Assembly (NCBI RefSeq): GCF_000733295.1
Contig: NZ_JPMI01000367.1
Location: 1-64,000 of the forward strand
Length of the DNA: 64,000 nucleotides
Source: Archangium violaceum Cb vi76
GTDB lineage: Bacteria > Myxococcota > Myxococcia > Myxococcales > Myxococcaceae
Reading direction: 5' to 3'
The notes under the pieces are model-generated. The model saw only the letters and a list, made by a program, of their open reading frames with translations. It was not told the DNA's origin and ran no database searches. A program made the position numbers and the translations under genes. Each line of letters starts with the position of its first letter. Position 1 is the first letter of the stretch. Shown here in pieces: positions 41,226-50,174 of this stretch.

Positions 41226-43049
41226 ATGTCGCACAACCGCTGGTACACGCGGCAAGCAGTCATCGTCCACCAGGGGGAGCTCACACCGGAAGAGCAGACC
41301 CGGGCCCGGAATCCGAGTGAGCTGCGCTCCTTCTTCTCGCTGAACAGTGGGACCGACGGTCTGCGTGACTGGCAACTCGAGGAGATGGCCGCCGCCACAG
41401 GTGCCCCCCGGTCACATCTGACGAAGCGAAATAATGTCCTCACATACGTCCTGCGTGCCTTCTCGAACGGGCAGCTCGTGGCTCTGCGACGCACGAACGA
41501 AGTCGCGCGCTCGTCGCAATCGCCGCCTTCCTCCACTCAGGAAGGTGGTTCCAGTGGACAGGTCATCGAGGCTGCTCGCTTCGTTCAAGCGCGCTCCACT
41601 GGAACAGCGATTCCACCGCTGGGGGTCATGTCCTCACCCGCAGCCACCACCATGGCGAAGGCGCGTCCGGAAAAGCAGAGCGACTTCGTCATCAACATCG
41701 GGCAGGACGCATTTGTCGTGTCTTTCGAGCTGCTTCCCGGTGCCACGACAACAGCAAGCGTACGCGTCGTGGTCTCGCCAGTCGACTACTCGCGCGCCTA
41801 CCAGGCTCAGCTCAAGTACTGGGACGGCAAGGGCCGGGAGGTCGGCCCGGATGACCGATGGAAAACGACGGGTACCTGGAGCGTGCCGGCGGAGCCGTTC
41901 GTGCAGACGATACAGCTCGCGAACCGCGCGAATTTCGATCCCATCGACCTCAAGCGGCTCCCCGAACAGCAGGCGACGGTGTGGACCTTCGACTTGAACA
42001 ATGATGGGGAGCCCGACTTCTCCATCCGGCTCTCGTTCACCACCAGCAACACCGTCCGCGAGTACAACTTCACGGCGTACGACAACAAGAAATCCTACAA
42101 GTTCGGCTTCCACTTCATCCAGAACGATGCATGGAAGTACGGATACCAAGGCAACTGGGCTCCACGCCGCGAGCAGGACGACTTCGTCGACTTTCTCGGG
42201 GACATCTTCACCTCGAAGACGACCTGGGAAATCGCCATCACCGCAATTCCAGTCATCGGAGAGATCGTCCTGCTGGGTGAGGCGGTCACCGGGTATTCGA
42301 TTTTTGGTGACAAGCTCTCCGCTGGGGAGCGAGTGATTGCTGGACTCGCAGCCCTCTTGCCCGTTGCCGGTGGACTTCTGGCCAAAGGCATAACACGGAC
42401 TGGCGCCAACGTGGCCAGGATCGCTGCGAGGATCGGGCGCAGTGAGGACGAGGTGCTCGCTCTGCTACGCGCCGCCGAAAAGCAGGGCGCCGAGGTAGCG
42501 AATGTGGAGCGGTGGCAGGCGACGCTCAAGGCGGGTGGGAAGCTGACCGCCGAGGAGGTTGCTCAACTCCAGCGGATTCTGCGTCAGGTGGAGGCGGACA
42601 ACCGCGTTTTCCGCGCCGCCGAACAGGAACTGGGCCTGACCCGCATCCTGCGCCGTGGAGGCAAGGTCGAGAGCACGGGACCCGTAACACTCAAGCGGCT
42701 GCGCATCGTTCTGGGCAAGGTCGGCGTGAGCCCGTCCGGGTACCGTCTTCGCAAAGCAGCGAAGGCGGAGATGGAGGCTCTCGAGAAGGCGGGCGTCGAG
42801 CCGTCGACGATCTATGCCTGGGTCTCGCGTGATGCGAATGGTGCCCTCATCAGAGATGCACGCGGGCGCCCGGTGATCACCTTCACCGACAAGGGCCTCT
42901 CCTCCCTGGAGGAGGCCATCAAAAGCTTCGGGCACGAGTCGAAGCACATCAAGGACTTCGCCGCAGGAATGGTAACCTCAAGCGAGGCGCTCGCGGAGCG
43001 AGCCGGCGAAGAACTCTGGGCCCTCGTGAAGAAGACACTGGTGCGGTGA
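41226..43049 (+). CDS. polymorphic toxin with PT-TG pre-toxin domain and C-terminal HExxH domain
   Basis: A 607-residue protein without signal peptide. Residues 1-95 form an unknown N-terminal module (HNRWYTRQAVIVHQGELTPE). About 150-310 is beta-rich (DFVINIGQDAFVVSFELLPG, FDLNNDGEPDFSIRLSF). About 330-390 matches the PT-TG pre-toxin linker (AIPVIGEIVLLGEAVTGYSI, LSAGERVIAGLAALLPVAGG). Helices and a C-terminal domain follow, with His570-Glu571-x-x-His574 (SFGHESKHIKDF), a zinc-peptidase-type site. GGAGGAA precedes the ATG. The delivery route is unknown. The downstream gene starts at its stop codon. Confidence 0.7.
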   Translation: MSHNRWYTRQAVIVHQGELTPEEQTRARNPSELRSFFSLNSGTDGLRDWQLEEMAAATGAPRSHLTKRNNVLTYVLRAFSNGQLVALRRTNEVARSSQSPPSSTQEGGSSGQVIEAARFVQARSTGTAIPPLGVMSSPAATTMAKARPEKQSDFVINIGQDAFVVSFELLPGATTTASVRVVVSPVDYSRAYQAQLKYWDGKGREVGPDDRWKTTGTWSVPAEPFVQTIQLANRANFDPIDLKRLPEQQATVWTFDLNNDGEPDFSIRLSFTTSNTVREYNFTAYDNKKSYKFGFHFIQNDAWKYGYQGNWAPRREQDDFVDFLGDIFTSKTTWEIAITAIPVIGEIVLLGEAVTGYSIFGDKLSAGERVIAGLAALLPVAGGLLAKGITRTGANVARIAARIGRSEDEVLALLRAAEKQGAEVANVERWQATLKAGGKLTAEEVAQLQRILRQVEADNRVFRAAEQELGLTRILRRGGKVESTGPVTLKRLRIVLGKVGVSPSGYRLRKAAKAEMEALEKAGVEPSTIYAWVSRDANGALIRDARGRPVITFTDKGLSSLEEAIKSFGHESKHIKDFAAGMVTSSEALAERAGEELWALVKKTLVR

Positions 43050-43411
43050 TGGCACGTCGATGGAGTGAGGCTGGGGGAGCCTTCCAATTCCCATTCATGG
43101 GCGCGGCGAGCCGTTCGCTACGCGGGGAGCGGGGGATCGTCTGCCCGAAGTGCGAGCAGACGACGCTGCGCGCCTACTTCCACGCGTTCGAGCGTGAGAA
43201 GCGCCTGGGGACGATCTGGGTCTGGTGCCCGGAGTGTCGCACGACAGCCCATCTGCCCCGTGCGACCCCCAAGGTGGTGCTAGGGCCGGACCCGTTCGCT
43301 GAGCTCTCGAGGGATGAGTTCGCGCGATTGGAAACGGGCTCAAGCGAGCACCTCCTCGACCGGCTTGAGCGCCTTTGGAAGCAGGGCCAATTGGGTCCAC
43401 AGGGCGATTGA
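43049..43411 (+). CDS. putative immunity protein with zinc ribbon
   Basis: A 120-residue protein whose ATG shares a base with the toxin stop (TGATG), so the two are translated as a unit. Residues 31-63 form a zinc ribbon: CPKC, 23 residues, CPEC. The tail is acidic and helical (AELSRDEFARLETGSSEHLL). A GTG three bases upstream is also possible. The immunity role is inferred only from position; a zinc ribbon could also act as a decoy or chelator at the toxin's metal site. Confidence 0.6.
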   Translation: MARRWSEAGGAFQFPFMGAASRSLRGERGIVCPKCEQTTLRAYFHAFEREKRLGTIWVWCPECRTTAHLPRATPKVVLGPDPFAELSRDEFARLETGSSEHLLDRLERLWKQGQLGPQGD

Positions 43412-43439
43412 GATAGGGGGGCAGCGGCGTGTAGGCAGG

Positions 43440-43590
43440 ATGGGGCAGCGGAGGGGGGCGACGAAGGCCGCTGAAGGGGCGGCCAGGGCTATGCGCCGGG
43501 CCGGTGGAGAGGCGCTGCAGCCCTCTTCAGGCACACGTCGGCCCACGCGGCCCACCCAGCAGGGGGGGCGACCGCCAGGCTCCCATGAGA
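43440..43590 (+). repeat. dispersed repeat R2, copy 2
   Basis: ATGCGCCGGGCCGGTGGAGA, GGC.CTGCAGCCC, GGCACACG and CCCAGCAGGGG follow in the same order as on the minus strand at 62430-62310, about 78% identical over 80 bases by eye. Confidence 0.6.
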
Positions 43591-43619
43591 CTCCGCCAAG
43601 CCCGCTCTGGGAGTGACAG

Positions 43620-43644
43620 GCGGCTTCGATTCCCGCCGCCTCCA
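43620..43644 (+). other. tRNA-3'-end-like core, candidate right attachment site
   Basis: GCGGCTTCGATTCCCGC followed by CGCCTCCA: a direct copy of the core at 40650 with two base differences, one of which breaks the T stem. The two copies lie 2,970 bases apart and enclose the recombinase remnant, toxin and immunity genes. Confidence 0.6.
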
Positions 43645-43780
43645 GTCATCAGCTCGGGCGCCACGCCGTGCCGTCCCAGGAACGGCACTCGAGCTGCTCC
43701 TCCTCGGAGTCGTGGCGAAGCTCCTGCTCCGGCGCGTCCGTGACCCAGGTGTCGTTGTGCCCGTCCGGACCAATGACATG

Positions 43781-44555
43781 TCAGGCCGCGACGTCAATCC
43801 AGAGCGCGCCGCAATCCTGCGAGGCTCGCAGCGTCAGGCCTCCCTGGTTCAGCTGCGCCCCCTCGCCTCTGGCAAGGACTCGCCCTTCCCCCAGTTGCAG
43901 GGGGGCATCCAAGGACAGCAGATAGCCGGCACGTCCCGCGGCCACCGCGATGGCGGTCTCCTGTCCCGCTACCAGGTCCAGCCACCACACGCGCGCGTCG
44001 CTCCGCAGGGGCATCGCCTCGTCCCCGGCCATGAGGTGGCGGCCTCCCGATGGAGCGGGCGGGACGGAGCGGCGGAAGTACGCGGGCGCACCGCCGTGCT
44101 GCTCGGGGGTGAACCACAGCTGAAGCATCCGTGTGTCCTCATCCGTCTCGTTGCCCTCGGCGTGGACCATGCCGTCCCGGGCCGAAATCAACTGCGCCTC
44201 GCGCGGGCGCAGCGTCGCCCCATGGGACTGGTCCCCGTGGTGGCTCAGCTCTCCGCTGAGAACGATGCTCAAGATTTCCATCTCCGGGTGCGGGTGGAGC
44301 GGGAAGCGCGAGCGGGGCGCGAAGGTGGCATCGGCCAGGACGAGAAGGCCGCCGAGTGGGCGTCCCTTGCCCGCCTGGGGGCCCACGGTGGCGATGAAGT
44401 GGCAGCCAGGGCAGCTCTGTCACCGGCAGGGAGGAGAGCGGGCGCAAGCGGACGTCGGCCGCGGGCGCGGGCTTTGGAGGGGAGGAACAGCCGAGCGCGG
44501 CGAGCCCCCACAGATGGGAGCCGCCGCGCACCAGCTCACGACGGCCGAGCTTCAC
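43781..44555 (-). pseudogene. pirin-like bicupin lipoprotein, single-base frameshift
   Basis: It starts with GTG at 44555 (KLGRRELVRGGSHLWGL then AALGC, a twin-Arg-containing lipoprotein signal) and reads DVRLRPLSSLPVTELPWL. It then shifts frame near 44400 and continues CHFIATVGPQAGKGRPLGGL, FPLHPHPEMEILSIVLSGEL and the second cupin to 43781. Removing one C in CTGCCAC restores a single frame of about 257 codons (...ELPWLHFIATVG...). The metal-binding HPHPEME motif is intact. The GTG overlaps the upstream gene's TGA, so the two were coupled. Could be a sequencing error. Confidence 0.65.
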
Positions 44556-45331
44556 GGTTCGACCCTTGCCTGCTTCGTCGCCCGAACGAGCGCCTCGACC
44601 AGGTGCGTTCCGGTCGCGAAGCCACTTGCGAGCACCGCGAGGCCGGCGCCGCCACGGAAGAGCACGGTGGGGAACCCGCTCACGCCCAGGGCCCTGACCT
44701 CCTGGAACTCGTTCGCCGTCGCCCGCTTCGCGGCTGCCTGGCTGAACCGCTCCAGGAACACGCCGAAGTCGAGGCTCCGCGCGGCACAGATGTTTTCGTA
44801 GAAGGACGCCACGGTCGGGTCCTGCCCCTCGGCGTAGAACTTCTGCTGGATGGCGGCGAACACCTCGTACGCGCGCGTCGCCGGTCCGGACGTCTCCGCG
44901 AGCATCCCGCGCATGATGAGGAACGCGCGACACGCGGGCTCGGTGTCGTAGTTGAACGCCGCTCGGTCGAGGAACCGGGTGGAGAACGGCTGCCCGGTGC
45001 GCGCGGCGATCTCCTCCCAGTGGTGGCGCAGGAAGCCTCTGAACCGCTCGGTCCAGGCGTCCCCGCCTCCGGGACGGAGCCCGCCCACGAGGACGCGGAA
45101 GGGGAGGCCTCGACGATTCGCCGCCGCTTCCAGCTGGCGGAGGCCGGGCGAGGCGCCCCAGCACCAGGAGCACATCGGGTCCCCTACGTAGAGCACCTCT
45201 CCCAAGGGCCCCTTGGCACCCGGCCCGGCGGTCTTCGGCGCGGCGCCGGGCAGCGCGCACGCCCCTGTCTCGGGGTCGCACCGCGCCTGCACCTCAGGGG
45301 GCGTCTCGTTGTCGTCGCTGGAGGTCTTCAC
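44552..45331 (-). CDS. DsbA-family (FrnE-like) protein
   Basis: A 259-residue thioredoxin-fold protein. After a variable N-terminus with two Cys (RCDPETGACALPG) comes LGEVLYVGDPMCSWCWGASP, where CSWC is the active site typical of the 'DSBA oxidoreductase/FrnE' branch. The helical insert and the C-terminal GVSGFPTVLFRGG cis-Pro loop are intact. No signal peptide, so cytoplasmic. Its stop overlaps the start of the pirin-like gene. Confidence 0.85.
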   Translation of the reverse strand: MKTSSDDNETPPEVQARCDPETGACALPGAAPKTAGPGAKGPLGEVLYVGDPMCSWCWGASPGLRQLEAAANRRGLPFRVLVGGLRPGGGDAWTERFRGFLRHHWEEIAARTGQPFSTRFLDRAAFNYDTEPACRAFLIMRGMLAETSGPATRAYEVFAAIQQKFYAEGQDPTVASFYENICAARSLDFGVFLERFSQAAAKRATANEFQEVRALGVSGFPTVLFRGGAGLAVLASGFATGTHLVEALVRATKQARVEP

Positions 45332-45485
45332 GGGGAGCTCCGATTCGTTCTCATTGCCAGGTCCCCAGAGATAGCCCCGTGGGCCCGCGTTGACGACCCA
45401 CCACGGACGCGCACAGCATGTGCGTTCTCGTCATCATCTCCGAAGCCCTCCGGCGCGCCCCGGGCGTGTGGGAGGCCTGAGGCCT

Positions 45486-46745
45486 TCAGTACGGATAGAG
45501 CTCCGCGATCGCCTGCGCGTCGCAGGACGTGAGGGCGGCCGTGCACTGGGTGGGGTCGGTGTACATGATCGAGTTGCAGTTCGGGTGGTGGTAGATGCCG
45601 AGGGAGTGCCCGACCTCGTGGATCGCCACGGTCTTCGCGTAGTGCGCGCCCGTGTAGTACGTGTTGTTCAGCTGGATGGTGCTCCGGGTCATGCAGGAGC
45701 CCGACCAGTTGTTCCCCGCGTACCCGTACCAGCCGGTGTAGCCGTAGTAGCTCTCGTAAACGTAGACGTCGGAGGTGCCGCTGGAACGCCAGTAGAGGTA
45801 CAGGCTGTTCGAAATGCCCGTGTACATCCACGCGTTCATGGCGTCACCGATGGGCCAACGCGTGCCCGTGTAGTCCGTGAAGGTGACGTTGGTGGGCTTG
45901 CGGCACCACTTGTAGCCGAAGGTCTGGAGCCCGCACCAGCTCTGGGCGGTCACTCCCTGGGCGGTCGGCGCCTGGGGGCCCGCCTTCAACAGCGTCTCCT
46001 CGCGCTCGTCGGGGCCCTGGTACTGGACGGCCTGTGCGCGGGCCTCGACCCGGTCGAGCAGTGCGTTGACCGGCTTGCCCTGGGCGAGGCCGTCCTGCAC
46101 CAGCACCCGGCCCAGCGGTCCACCGGTCACGGAGTAGACGCCCGTCATGGAGCTCGCGGCCATGGGCCTGGCGCCCCCCTGCGGCGTGAGGAAGAAGACC
46201 GCCTGCTCGCCCACCTTCGGCAGCGGGTTGTCCCGCGGCGCGAGCGTGCAGCCGTCGGAGAGCAGGCCGCCGGGGAACATGACCTCCACGGTGGCGCCCT
46301 GCGCGACCACACCGCCCGAGGCGGTCTCGAGCGCCACCGAGGAGCGCGCCAGGTCGTCGATCCTCACGGTCGCGATGGTCACCGGAAGATCGGTGTAGAT
46401 GCCGCTCGCCTCTCCGGAGGGCTGCCCCTCCAGCTTGGACTGCGCGTAGGTGCGGATGACGTCGAAGCGCGTGGACTCCACCCGGCCGCCGATGACCAAC
46501 GCCGAGTGGTCGGTCAGGTCCTCGATCGAGCCCTCATGGCGGATCCAATCCATCTCGAGCGTGTGCTTCGTTCCCTCGGCGTGCGCCTGGGCGGGCATCG
46601 GCGTCCCGGGCACCCACGCCGTCACCTCGGTGTCCTGCGCAACGGGCTCGCTCGGCTTCGACTCATCGGTCCCGCTGCTGGCACAGCCCACCACGCCCAG
46701 CAGTGCCAGTGGCATGACCCAGGAACGCGTCTGCTTCTTCATCAT
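45486..46745 (-). CDS. matrixin-like metalloprotease lipoprotein
   Basis: A 419-residue lipoprotein (lipobox LLGVVGC). The region to about 270 is an extended N-terminal part with no family match. The C-terminal 140 residues form a metzincin domain: zinc site H376-E-V-G-H380-x5-H386 and Met-turn SIMY (Met394), followed by QAIAELYPY, the typical last helix of matrixins. Preceded by GGAG. Expected to cleave extracellular proteins at the cell surface. Confidence 0.88.
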   Translation of the reverse strand: MMKKQTRSWVMPLALLGVVGCASSGTDESKPSEPVAQDTEVTAWVPGTPMPAQAHAEGTKHTLEMDWIRHEGSIEDLTDHSALVIGGRVESTRFDVIRTYAQSKLEGQPSGEASGIYTDLPVTIATVRIDDLARSSVALETASGGVVAQGATVEVMFPGGLLSDGCTLAPRDNPLPKVGEQAVFFLTPQGGARPMAASSMTGVYSVTGGPLGRVLVQDGLAQGKPVNALLDRVEARAQAVQYQGPDEREETLLKAGPQAPTAQGVTAQSWCGLQTFGYKWCRKPTNVTFTDYTGTRWPIGDAMNAWMYTGISNSLYLYWRSSGTSDVYVYESYYGYTGWYGYAGNNWSGSCMTRSTIQLNNTYYTGAHYAKTVAIHEVGHSLGIYHHPNCNSIMYTDPTQCTAALTSCDAQAIAELYPY

Positions 46746-47024
46746 GCTCTTCTCCGTGGATGAACGCCGGAAGTCAGCGCCAGCGTCGGTTGCCCTGTAA
46801 GGACGGAGAAACGCGGGGCGCGTCCCACTCGGATATTTAAAAAAGAGACGGCGCGGCCCTGACGGAAAAAGGTGCTCGCGGCGGAACCGCCAGAGAGCCC
46901 GTCAGTCCGCGATGAGCAGACGCCTGCCTCCACACCTCGAGTGGGAGGGGATTTCCGACACCGTGTCGGAGGGGAGGAGGCCGGCGCGGCGGATGCCTGA
47001 CGCCGGCCCCAGAGGTTCAACAGC

Positions 47025-48434
47025 CTACCGGTGGCAGTCGTTGTGCTCCTTGGGCGTGGCCCACAGCTCCTCTCCCCCGCGGCCGTCATCGGCGGCGAAG
47101 AAGATGTCCTCGTCGGAGCGGATGAAGCCTCGAGGCGAGGACGATGCCATTCCGGGCGCGATGTCCATCAGGAGCTCCGGAGTCCCGCCGCGGTGCAGCT
47201 TCCAGGGCTCCCGGCCATGCACTCCGTCATCCGCGGCGAAGAACAGCTTGCTGTTGTGCACGTTGAGCAGGTCCGTGGGCGAGGAACTGGCGGGACCCGG
47301 GTTGAGGTCCGCGAACAGCCGCGTACCGCTCTCGGTGCCGTCGCTGATCCACAACTCGCGTCCGGCCACGCCATCATCCGCGCTGAAGTAGAGCCGGTTG
47401 CTCAACACCGTGAGGAACAGCAGCACCTTGTCCACCCCGGAGTCGGGCAGGACGTCCTTGACGAGCCGCGTGCCCGCTTCGGTGCCATCGGTCACCCAGA
47501 GCGCCGAGCCCACCTGGAAGTACACCTTGCCCTCGAGGGCCAGCAGATCGCGGACACCAGTGGCGCCGAAGCGGCGGGTGCGGAAGAGATCCCGGAACGT
47601 CCCCGGCCTTCCCGTGGTCACGGCAATGGTCGGATCTCCCTCGTCCGTGTAATAGATGAACAGCCGGTGCCCCACCACGAGCGTCTTCCGGACGCTGGAT
47701 TCGTCTCCCAGGTCCACCAGCTCGACCACGCGCCTCCAGTCCTCGAGCTTCACCAGCTTGACCGTCAGCGCGGCTTCGTCGAACACCTCGAAGACGAGGT
47801 CTCCATCCAGCTCGACGAAGTCGCTGGGACCGCTGCCCTCGGGGCCGGGGTTGAAGTCGAGCAGGAGCCGGGTCCCACGAGACGTCCCATCGCTGACCCA
47901 CGGCTCCGTGCCGTGCTCTTCATCGAATCCCTCGAAGACGAGCTTGCCCCGGTACTCGAACAGGTTGCGCGGGAAGAAGTCAGCGAACTCGACCGCGAAG
48001 GTGGCCAGGCGCACCGTGCCACGCTCCGTGCCGTCGCTCTTCCACAGCTCGGCGCCCACGGCGAAGAAGACCTTGCCATTCACCTCGGTGAGCTCGCGGA
48101 TGGCCGAGCCCGCGGCGCCTGGCGTGATGTCCTTGACCAGCCGCGTCCCTCCTCGCGTGCCGTCACTCTTCCACAGCTCCACGCCGTGCTCGCCATCGTC
48201 GGCCGTGAAGAAGAGTTTCCCGTTCACGTCCTTGAGGTTCGCGATGCTCGAGGGCTCCAGGCCCTCGTTGATGTCCTCGACGAGCCTGGCGCGTGGGCAG
48301 GAGCTTCGCATCCCGGCTTCGCTGGAGGCTGTCCCGGGCGCGGGTGGCTGCGAATCCGGATCCGTGCCTCCGCAGTGCGTGAGGCCCAGTGCCAACACGA
48401 GTGGTACGAGTCTTCGAGACCAGACGGACAACAT
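47025..48434 (-). CDS. ELWxxDGT-repeat lipoprotein
   Basis: A 469-residue lipoprotein (signal LVLALGLTHC). It is built from about eight repeats of roughly 45 residues with the signature ELWKSDGT or EPWVSDGT, then G-T-RLVKDI-PG, and FFxADDGxxGxEL. These predict a beta-propeller. Several myxobacterial surface proteins carry this repeat; no enzymatic role is known. ATG at 48434 lies after GAGGGGGAA. Confidence 0.88.
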   Translation of the reverse strand: MLSVWSRRLVPLVLALGLTHCGGTDPDSQPPAPGTASSEAGMRSSCPRARLVEDINEGLEPSSIANLKDVNGKLFFTADDGEHGVELWKSDGTRGGTRLVKDITPGAAGSAIRELTEVNGKVFFAVGAELWKSDGTERGTVRLATFAVEFADFFPRNLFEYRGKLVFEGFDEEHGTEPWVSDGTSRGTRLLLDFNPGPEGSGPSDFVELDGDLVFEVFDEAALTVKLVKLEDWRRVVELVDLGDESSVRKTLVVGHRLFIYYTDEGDPTIAVTTGRPGTFRDLFRTRRFGATGVRDLLALEGKVYFQVGSALWVTDGTEAGTRLVKDVLPDSGVDKVLLFLTVLSNRLYFSADDGVAGRELWISDGTESGTRLFADLNPGPASSSPTDLLNVHNSKLFFAADDGVHGREPWKLHRGGTPELLMDIAPGMASSSPRGFIRSDEDIFFAADDGRGGEELWATPKEHNDCHR

Positions 48435-48746
48435 GATTTTCCCCCTCCTGATGCGCCGGGGCGCATGGCCCACGGCGTCTCCAAGTTGGGGAGTGCCGGA
48501 CCGCTACGGCATCCTCTGCCCCGGCGCGAACAGTACGGCGCGGGAAGCACACTGGGCGGCCCTCGAAGTCAGTCTGGAGGAGGGCGGGTGTGGACGGTGC
48601 GACAAGACCCCTCCCGTCCATGCCCACCGGCCTGACTGGCGGAGGCTCGGCTGCCGGGACTCGCTGGGTGTGTCCACGAAATCGGGGCAGGCTCACTTCA
48701 GAGGCGGGCGAGAATCTGGGCGCACGTCGTTCATGCGGCGGCGACG
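48435..48746. other. 312-base gap between convergently ending and divergent genes
   Basis: Promoter region of the ELWxxDGT gene on the left; the TetR gene ends at the right edge. A small perfect palindrome (ATGCGCCGGGGCGCAT) lies at about 48451. No other gene or RNA is seen. Confidence 0.5.
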
Positions 48747-49406
48747 CTACCACTTCGCCTTCGGGCGGCTCCCACGGCCCTGGGCCGGGTGCGTTGCCGC
48801 CTTGACGACGGCGGCGAGCGCTTCGAACGCTTCGTCCACGACGGTGCCGATGTCCCTGTCGCTGCTCTCGGCCCACGCCATCATCGCCGCGTCGACCGCG
48901 CCCATCGACACGGTGGCGGTCAGGCGCGCGAGCATCGGGGTCCGTGGACCTCCAGGCAGCCGTTCGGCGATCGCCGAGGTGAACTGCTCCCTCCAATGGT
49001 CCTGGGTGACCAGGAAGCGCCCGCGGAGCGCGGGGGTCCGGTGGATGAGCCGCATCAACTCCCGGGCGCGTTCCGGGTCGCTGGTGAGGCGGTCGATGAT
49101 CAAGCCCATGGCGAGGCGCAGCGACACCAGTGGCTGCTCATCCCGGGGACGAAGTCGGAACGCCGTCAGCAGCGCCGTGCCTGTTTCATCGAACTCCCAC
49201 GTGACCACTTCCTCCTTCGTCGCGAAGTAGCGGAAGAACGTCCTCTTGGAGATGCCCGCCGCCTTCGCCAGGTCGTCGATCGTCACGGCATCGAAGCCGT
49301 GCGCGATGAGCGGCACCACGGCGAGCTCCGCGATGTTCGCCCGGACCAGCCTTTGCTTTCGCTCCTGCAGAGAGCCAGGGGCCGGGGAGGGTTCCTTCTC
49401 CTTCAT
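48747..49406 (-). CDS. TetR-family regulator
   Basis: A 219-residue repressor. The N-terminal HTH is FDAVTIDDLAKAAGISKRTF followed by FRYFATKEEV. The ligand domain is helical (about 75-200), with a MftR-like C-terminal portion. The target is not obvious: the neighbours are unrelated and the gene may regulate itself or the divergent gene at 49514. Confidence 0.85.
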   Translation of the reverse strand: MKEKEPSPAPGSLQERKQRLVRANIAELAVVPLIAHGFDAVTIDDLAKAAGISKRTFFRYFATKEEVVTWEFDETGTALLTAFRLRPRDEQPLVSLRLAMGLIIDRLTSDPERARELMRLIHRTPALRGRFLVTQDHWREQFTSAIAERLPGGPRTPMLARLTATVSMGAVDAAMMAWAESSDRDIGTVVDEAFEALAAVVKAATHPAQGRGSRPKAKW

Positions 49407-49513
49407 CCGCGTAGCTGAACCTACTTTCCGGACCCCGGCAATCCTGGCGCGACATGTTGCCGGTGGCACCGAGTGCCATTATTGTCGTTTGGAGGCAAAG
49501 GAGAGGCCCCCCC

Positions 49514-50158
49514 ATGCTCAACCCCCGCTTCCTGTCCGCGGTCTCGCTCGCCGGGTCGAAGCTGTCGGCACGTGTCGTCGCCAGGGGTCCCTCGGGCATC
49601 CGGTGTTTCTGGGTGGCCAACGGGTACATCGTCTCCTCCGAGTCGACGGTCCCGTCGGAAGGGCTGCTGGAGCTGCTCGCCTCGGAGGGCCAGCTCGACC
49701 ACGGACTCGTCGAGCCCCTGGGGGCGGCGGCCGCGAAACGAGGCCTTCCGCCAGAGCACCTGCTGCTCGAGGAGAAGTTGATTCAACCCGCGGACGTCGT
49801 CGGCGCCCTGGAGCGGCTGGCGACGGTGCGGTTCCGGGCGGCGATGCTCGGTGAAGGGCAGGCCGCGGCGGCGGCCGGGGGCGTTGGCAGGGGAATGATC
49901 CGGCTGCACCTCGGCGCGTTGCTGCTCGAGCAGTTCCGCGCGCTGCCCGCCGAAGCCGTCCGGCAATACCTCGGCGTCACCTCCGGAGCGCTGAAACTCC
50001 ACGCCGGCGAGGATGCCCTGGGGGCACTCCGCCTGCAGCCCGCCGAGCTTCGAGCCGCGCGTCAGGCGGAGGTCCCTCTCGGGGGCGCGCAGAACGAGCG
50101 GGCCGTGCGGCTCGGCGGGGCCCTGCTCGCGCTCGGGCTCGCGACGTGGCATCCGTAG
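49514..50158 (+). CDS. DUF4388-like regulatory adaptor protein
   Basis: A 214-residue soluble protein. The plan (short beta domain RVVARGPSGIRCFWVANGYI, then a helical 'GLLELLASEGQL', 'LPPEHLLLEEKLIQPADVVG' pair) resembles DUF4388/PATAN-type proteins common in myxobacterial signalling. The C-terminal helical domain is unassigned. A 12-bp palindrome (GAGGCTAGCCTC) overlaps its stop. Confidence 0.6.
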   Translation: MLNPRFLSAVSLAGSKLSARVVARGPSGIRCFWVANGYIVSSESTVPSEGLLELLASEGQLDHGLVEPLGAAAAKRGLPPEHLLLEEKLIQPADVVGALERLATVRFRAAMLGEGQAAAAAGGVGRGMIRLHLGALLLEQFRALPAEAVRQYLGVTSGALKLHAGEDALGALRLQPAELRAARQAEVPLGGAQNERAVRLGGALLALGLATWHP

Positions 50159-50174
50159 AGGCTAGCCTCCCTTC

